Source of the DNA: an uncultured Clostridia bacterium
GTDB taxonomy: Bacteria; Bacillota; Clostridia; Peptostreptococcales; Acidaminobacteraceae
DNA length: 18,127 bases
Assembly: GCA_937880545.1 (NCBI GenBank)
Contig: CALFKA010000165.1
Coordinates: 1-18,127, forward strand
Reading direction: 5' to 3'
Part shown: one piece after another, positions 15,541 to 18,127 of the stretch
Numbering within the stretch: the first letter of the stretch is position 1
How the letters are laid out: each line of letters opens with the position of its first letter
The notes under the pieces: generated by a model
Databases searched by the model: none
What the model was told of the DNA's origin: nothing
What the model saw: the letters and a program-made list of their open reading frames with translations, nothing else
Made by a program: the position numbers and the translations under genes

Positions 15541-15570
15541 TTGCGCCGAAGTATTCAGGAGGAGTATAAT
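15541..15570 (+). promoter_or_regulatory. Promoter region between activator and peptidase genes
   Basis: TATAAT (15565-15570) with a weak TTGCGC 18 bases upstream points toward the activator gene. On the opposite strand TATACT overlaps the same bases, pointing toward the peptidase genes. An 8-bp palindrome GCAATTGC covers about 15537-15544. No GG-N10-GC element typical of sigma-54 promoters was found in the 116-base gap. Confidence 0.4.
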
Positions 15571-15634
15571 CATTTAAAACAGATGGAATGAGTTTTATCT
15601 TGATTAAAACCTAATAATTTAAAGAGGTGCACGG

Positions 15635-17620
15635 ATGAAGAAAGTATCCATTGTCTATTACAACCGTAATGACTGGCTGATCATCGAACATATCCGAAAA
15701 AACCTGGAGTCTGTCTTTGTCGATCAGGTCCACTTTGAAAATGTCTTTCTCGAGGAGATGGGAGAGGATGAACAGTTGGAGAGCGATCTGTTTCTTGTCC
15801 TCTACGATGACTACATCCACTCGCTGAGTCCGCACATTCAGAACCTGAACCGCGTCGTCACCATCACCCGCGGCATCAACAGAAAGCACATCGACGAACT
15901 GAAAAATATCAAGACAGCCACGGATATTCTGGTCGTCAACGACGCAAATCTCAGCACCCTTCAGACGGCCTATATTCTCCAAGGGCTCGGCATGGACCAT
16001 ATCACCTTTGTCCCCTACAATCGGCTCCTCGACAAAGACCATCTATACGATCACATGAAGATCGCCATCACCACCAATGCGGTGACCTATGTGCCACGCT
16101 ATATCAGCAAGATCATCAGCATCGGCTACCGGGAGGTAGGCTACGGTACGCTCGCCAAAATCATGCACAAACTAAAGATCAATAATGACCAGGTCTTTCG
16201 CAATATTCTCAAAAAGATGCATGACATCATTGAAGCAGGCACAGACATCAAGACAGATGACATCATCAACAGCTATTTGAAAAGCGAAATGCTCGACAAG
16301 GCCATTGCCAACAGCTCTGACGGCGTGCTCCTGACAGACAACGGCTACAACCTCGTCTACTACAACAAAAGCGCCGACATGATCTTTCAGATTGAGGACC
16401 ATCAGGAAACTTATAACTTACGAGACCTGATGGATGAGAAGACCTACCACGCTCTCAGTTCGCGCATGAAGACGAAGTACTTGAAGATACGAGACGAAGA
16501 CTATCTGATCGAGAAGTCGACCCTGAAAGTCATGGAGATGAATATCGGCTACTACATGTTGTTTCGAAAGGAAAAAGCCATCCGTGACCTGGAGATCAAT
16601 TTAAAGGGCATCCTCATGGAGAAGGGGCAGGTCGCTAAGTATTCCTTTGAAGACATCCTATACCGCTCAGCTTCTATGGAGGCGTGTATCCGTCTCGCGA
16701 AGAAATCTTCCCTGACAGACCACACCATCTTAATTGAAGGGGAGAGTGGAACCGGGAAGGAGCTGATCGCTCAGTCGATCCACAAGTACTCCTTTCGAAA
16801 AGAAGCCCCCTTTGTAGCCATCAACTGCGCGGCGCTGCCGGAAACTCTTCTGGAGAGTGAGCTCTTCGGCTATGAGGAAGGAGCCTTTACAGGGGCAAAG
16901 AAAAGCGGAAAACTAGGCCTCTTTGAGCAGGCGGACAAGGGAACGATCTTTCTGGATGAGATAGGAGATATCTCGCCAAATCTCCAGCGACAACTACTGC
17001 GCGTCTTGCAGGAGAGGCAGATTATGAGGATCGGGAGCGATCGCCTCATCGACATCGATGTGCGGATTATCGTCGCTACCAACAAGATCCTGCTTGATGA
17101 GGTGCATAAGGGGCACTTTCGCAGTGATCTCTACTACCGACTCAATGTCATCCCTATCGTCATCCCACCACTCCGAGAGAGAAAAGAAGATATCCAGATT
17201 ATCTTAAAAGACAGGCTGGGTGAGCAATACCACAACCTGAGTGCAAAAGAAAAAGAAAACATCCTCGCCTATGACTGGCCGGGCAATATCCGTGAACTAG
17301 AGAGTGCTGCCAGCTATTACAAGACACTCCATCATTTACCCGATTATGTCCGATCACAGAAACATAGTCCGGCGATACTTGAACACAACCTCCACGACCT
17401 GGTACTCGAGATCGTCGGGGAGAACACAGAACCCTACTCAGGCATCGGCAGAAACACCATCTTAAAGGCTTTGAAGGAGAAGGGTGTTTCCATCGGCGAC
17501 GCCAGACTCCGAGAGATTCTTCAGGAACTGAAAGCAAAAGAATTCGTCGACATTCAACGAGGAAGGGGCGGCACAAGGGCAACGCCGGATGGGATTCACT
17601 ATCTGACAAAACTCCACTAA
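15635..17620 (+). CDS. Sigma-54-dependent transcriptional activator
   Basis: A 661-residue activator of RNA polymerase carrying sigma-54. An N-terminal region (about 1-200) of unfamiliar type starts MKKVSIVYYNRNDW and is followed by a PAS-like domain (about 218-312; SDGVLLTDNGYNLVYYNKSA). The AAA+ domain (about 340-560) has Walker A GESGTGKE (369-376), the sigma-54 contact loop GAFTGA (416-421), Walker B IFLDE (438-442) and Arg-finger candidates Arg496 and Arg502. The C-terminus (about 585-661) looks like a winged helix (LREILQELKAKEFVDIQRGRGG) and not a Fis-type HTH. The N-terminal region may be a PrpR_N-like or receiver-like sensor, but I cannot assign a ligand. AGAGGTG precedes the ATG. 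It is divergent from the peptidase and importer genes, the usual place for their regulator. Confidence 0.92.
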   Translation: MKKVSIVYYNRNDWLIIEHIRKNLESVFVDQVHFENVFLEEMGEDEQLESDLFLVLYDDYIHSLSPHIQNLNRVVTITRGINRKHIDELKNIKTATDILVVNDANLSTLQTAYILQGLGMDHITFVPYNRLLDKDHLYDHMKIAITTNAVTYVPRYISKIISIGYREVGYGTLAKIMHKLKINNDQVFRNILKKMHDIIEAGTDIKTDDIINSYLKSEMLDKAIANSSDGVLLTDNGYNLVYYNKSADMIFQIEDHQETYNLRDLMDEKTYHALSSRMKTKYLKIRDEDYLIEKSTLKVMEMNIGYYMLFRKEKAIRDLEINLKGILMEKGQVAKYSFEDILYRSASMEACIRLAKKSSLTDHTILIEGESGTGKELIAQSIHKYSFRKEAPFVAINCAALPETLLESELFGYEEGAFTGAKKSGKLGLFEQADKGTIFLDEIGDISPNLQRQLLRVLQERQIMRIGSDRLIDIDVRIIVATNKILLDEVHKGHFRSDLYYRLNVIPIVIPPLRERKEDIQIILKDRLGEQYHNLSAKEKENILAYDWPGNIRELESAASYYKTLHHLPDYVRSQKHSPAILEHNLHDLVLEIVGENTEPYSGIGRNTILKALKEKGVSIGDARLREILQELKAKEFVDIQRGRGGTRATPDGIHYLTKLH

Positions 17621-17680
17621 ACAAAAGAAGGCATTCTTTCAGGAACGATGACACACCGATTAAATATATAGGAACATAAA

Positions 17681-17730
17681 AAGGAGCACACAGACTCTGT
17701 CGATGCAGAGAGAGCGTGCTCCTTGTTTGT
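17681..17730 (+). terminator. Intrinsic terminator of the activator gene
   Basis: AAGGAGCAC (17681-17689) pairs with GTGCTCCTT (17716-17724), with a second inner stem CTCTG/CAGAG, and is followed by GTTTGTCT. The stem is strong and the T-run moderate. It lies 60 bases after the stop of the activator gene. Confidence 0.85.
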
Positions 17731-18087
17731 CTAATGACTCTGCTTGCTTTTGATCGAGGAAAATGAAGACAGTAGCATCCTTTCACTGTTTTACGTCACA
17801 AAACTTGTAGCCCTGCTTTCTAAGGTGTTGACGGATGCTTGATTTGCTGAGTTTCTTAGGGTGATAATGTCTTCTCTTCCACCCCCTCAAGCTTAAAACA
17901 AGTACACTTTTGCTTTCTCGAAAGAGGGAAATATTGTAGTAAATGAAATCGTTCGATTAGGATGCGGGATCTCTCGATTTCTTGTTAGAGAAAACATGTT
18001 TCCATCATTCTGAAGACAGAAATACATGTTGTCGTATTCTCGCACTTTCACTGTCTGCCAAATGCATATAGGATTTTTTACAGGCGC
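17731..18087. other. Terminal 357 bases without a confident gene
   Basis: No plus-strand gene is visible. The minus strand has an open stretch from the contig end down to a stop at 17893 (64 genomic codons, containing REYDNMYFCLQNDGNMFSL). A second frame is open from 17956 to a TGA at 17783 and ends in SIRQHLRKQGYKFCDVKQ. The frames overlap by about 64 bases, so one gene entering from outside and broken by a frameshift is possible. The ATG at 18102 that seems to start the first frame is adapter. I do not recognise either peptide. Confidence 0.4.
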
Positions 18088-18127
18088 AGATCGGAAGAGC
18101 ACACGTCTGAACTCCAGTCACATCACG
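18088..18127. other. Illumina TruSeq adapter with index ATCACG (artefact)
   Basis: The contig ends with AGATCGGAAGAGC, the rest of the indexed TruSeq adapter and the index ATCACG. It is the exact reverse complement of bases 4-43 of the window, which confirms untrimmed adapter at both contig ends. It adds five false codons (MLFRS) to a minus-strand frame. Confidence 0.98.

Noticed and set aside
1..18127. Perfect 40-bp inverted repeats at both ends, as in a linear mobile element or phage
   Set aside because: The sequence is Illumina adapter with a standard index.

Overview
The window is one metagenome-style contig whose two ends are not biological. Bases 1-43 and 18088-18127 are Illumina TruSeq adapter with its 6-base index, and together they form a perfect but artefactual 40-bp inverted terminal repeat. 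The genomic insert is 44-18087. Roughly balanced base composition, strong AGGAG-type ribosome binding sites, many ATG starts, lipobox-type lipoproteins and an NhaC / cysteine desulfidase / sigma-54-activator gene set suggest an anaerobic member of the Bacillota (Clostridia-like). No 16S or marker gene allows a firmer placement, and this is an inference.

Left part (44-7552), mostly plus strand. It holds the C-terminal half of an NhaC-family antiporter, a CPBP-type membrane protease gene on the minus strand that is split into two overlapping frames, and a complete second NhaC paralogue. These are followed by an L-cysteine desulfidase (CyuA/UPF0597 family), CTP synthase (pyrG) behind its own promoter and an attenuator-like leader, a small two-helix membrane protein, and an HD-domain phosphohydrolase-like protein ended by a strong terminator.

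Middle part (7594-13215), all minus strand. This is a complete five-gene oligopeptide/dipeptide ABC importer: lipoprotein binding protein, two permeases, two ATPases. The genes are tightly packed, except for a hairpin after the binding protein gene that could set its higher expression.

Right part (13332-17620). Two tandem paralogues of a C39-like papain-fold cysteine peptidase lie just upstream of the importer on the same strand. One is a clear lipoprotein. The other has lost its export signal, apparently by a stop codon and frame change. Transcribed divergently from them is a 661-residue sigma-54-dependent activator with an unfamiliar N-terminal sensor region, a PAS-like domain, an AAA+ domain with GAFTGA, and a winged-helix-like C-terminus instead of the usual Fis-type HTH.

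The most interesting reading is that regulator, surface cysteine peptidases and peptide importer form one peptide-scavenging module: cut outside, import, control by the divergent activator. This is inference from gene order. No canonical -24/-12 promoter was seen in the intergenic regions, so the activator's target is open. The last ~360 bases hold no confident gene.
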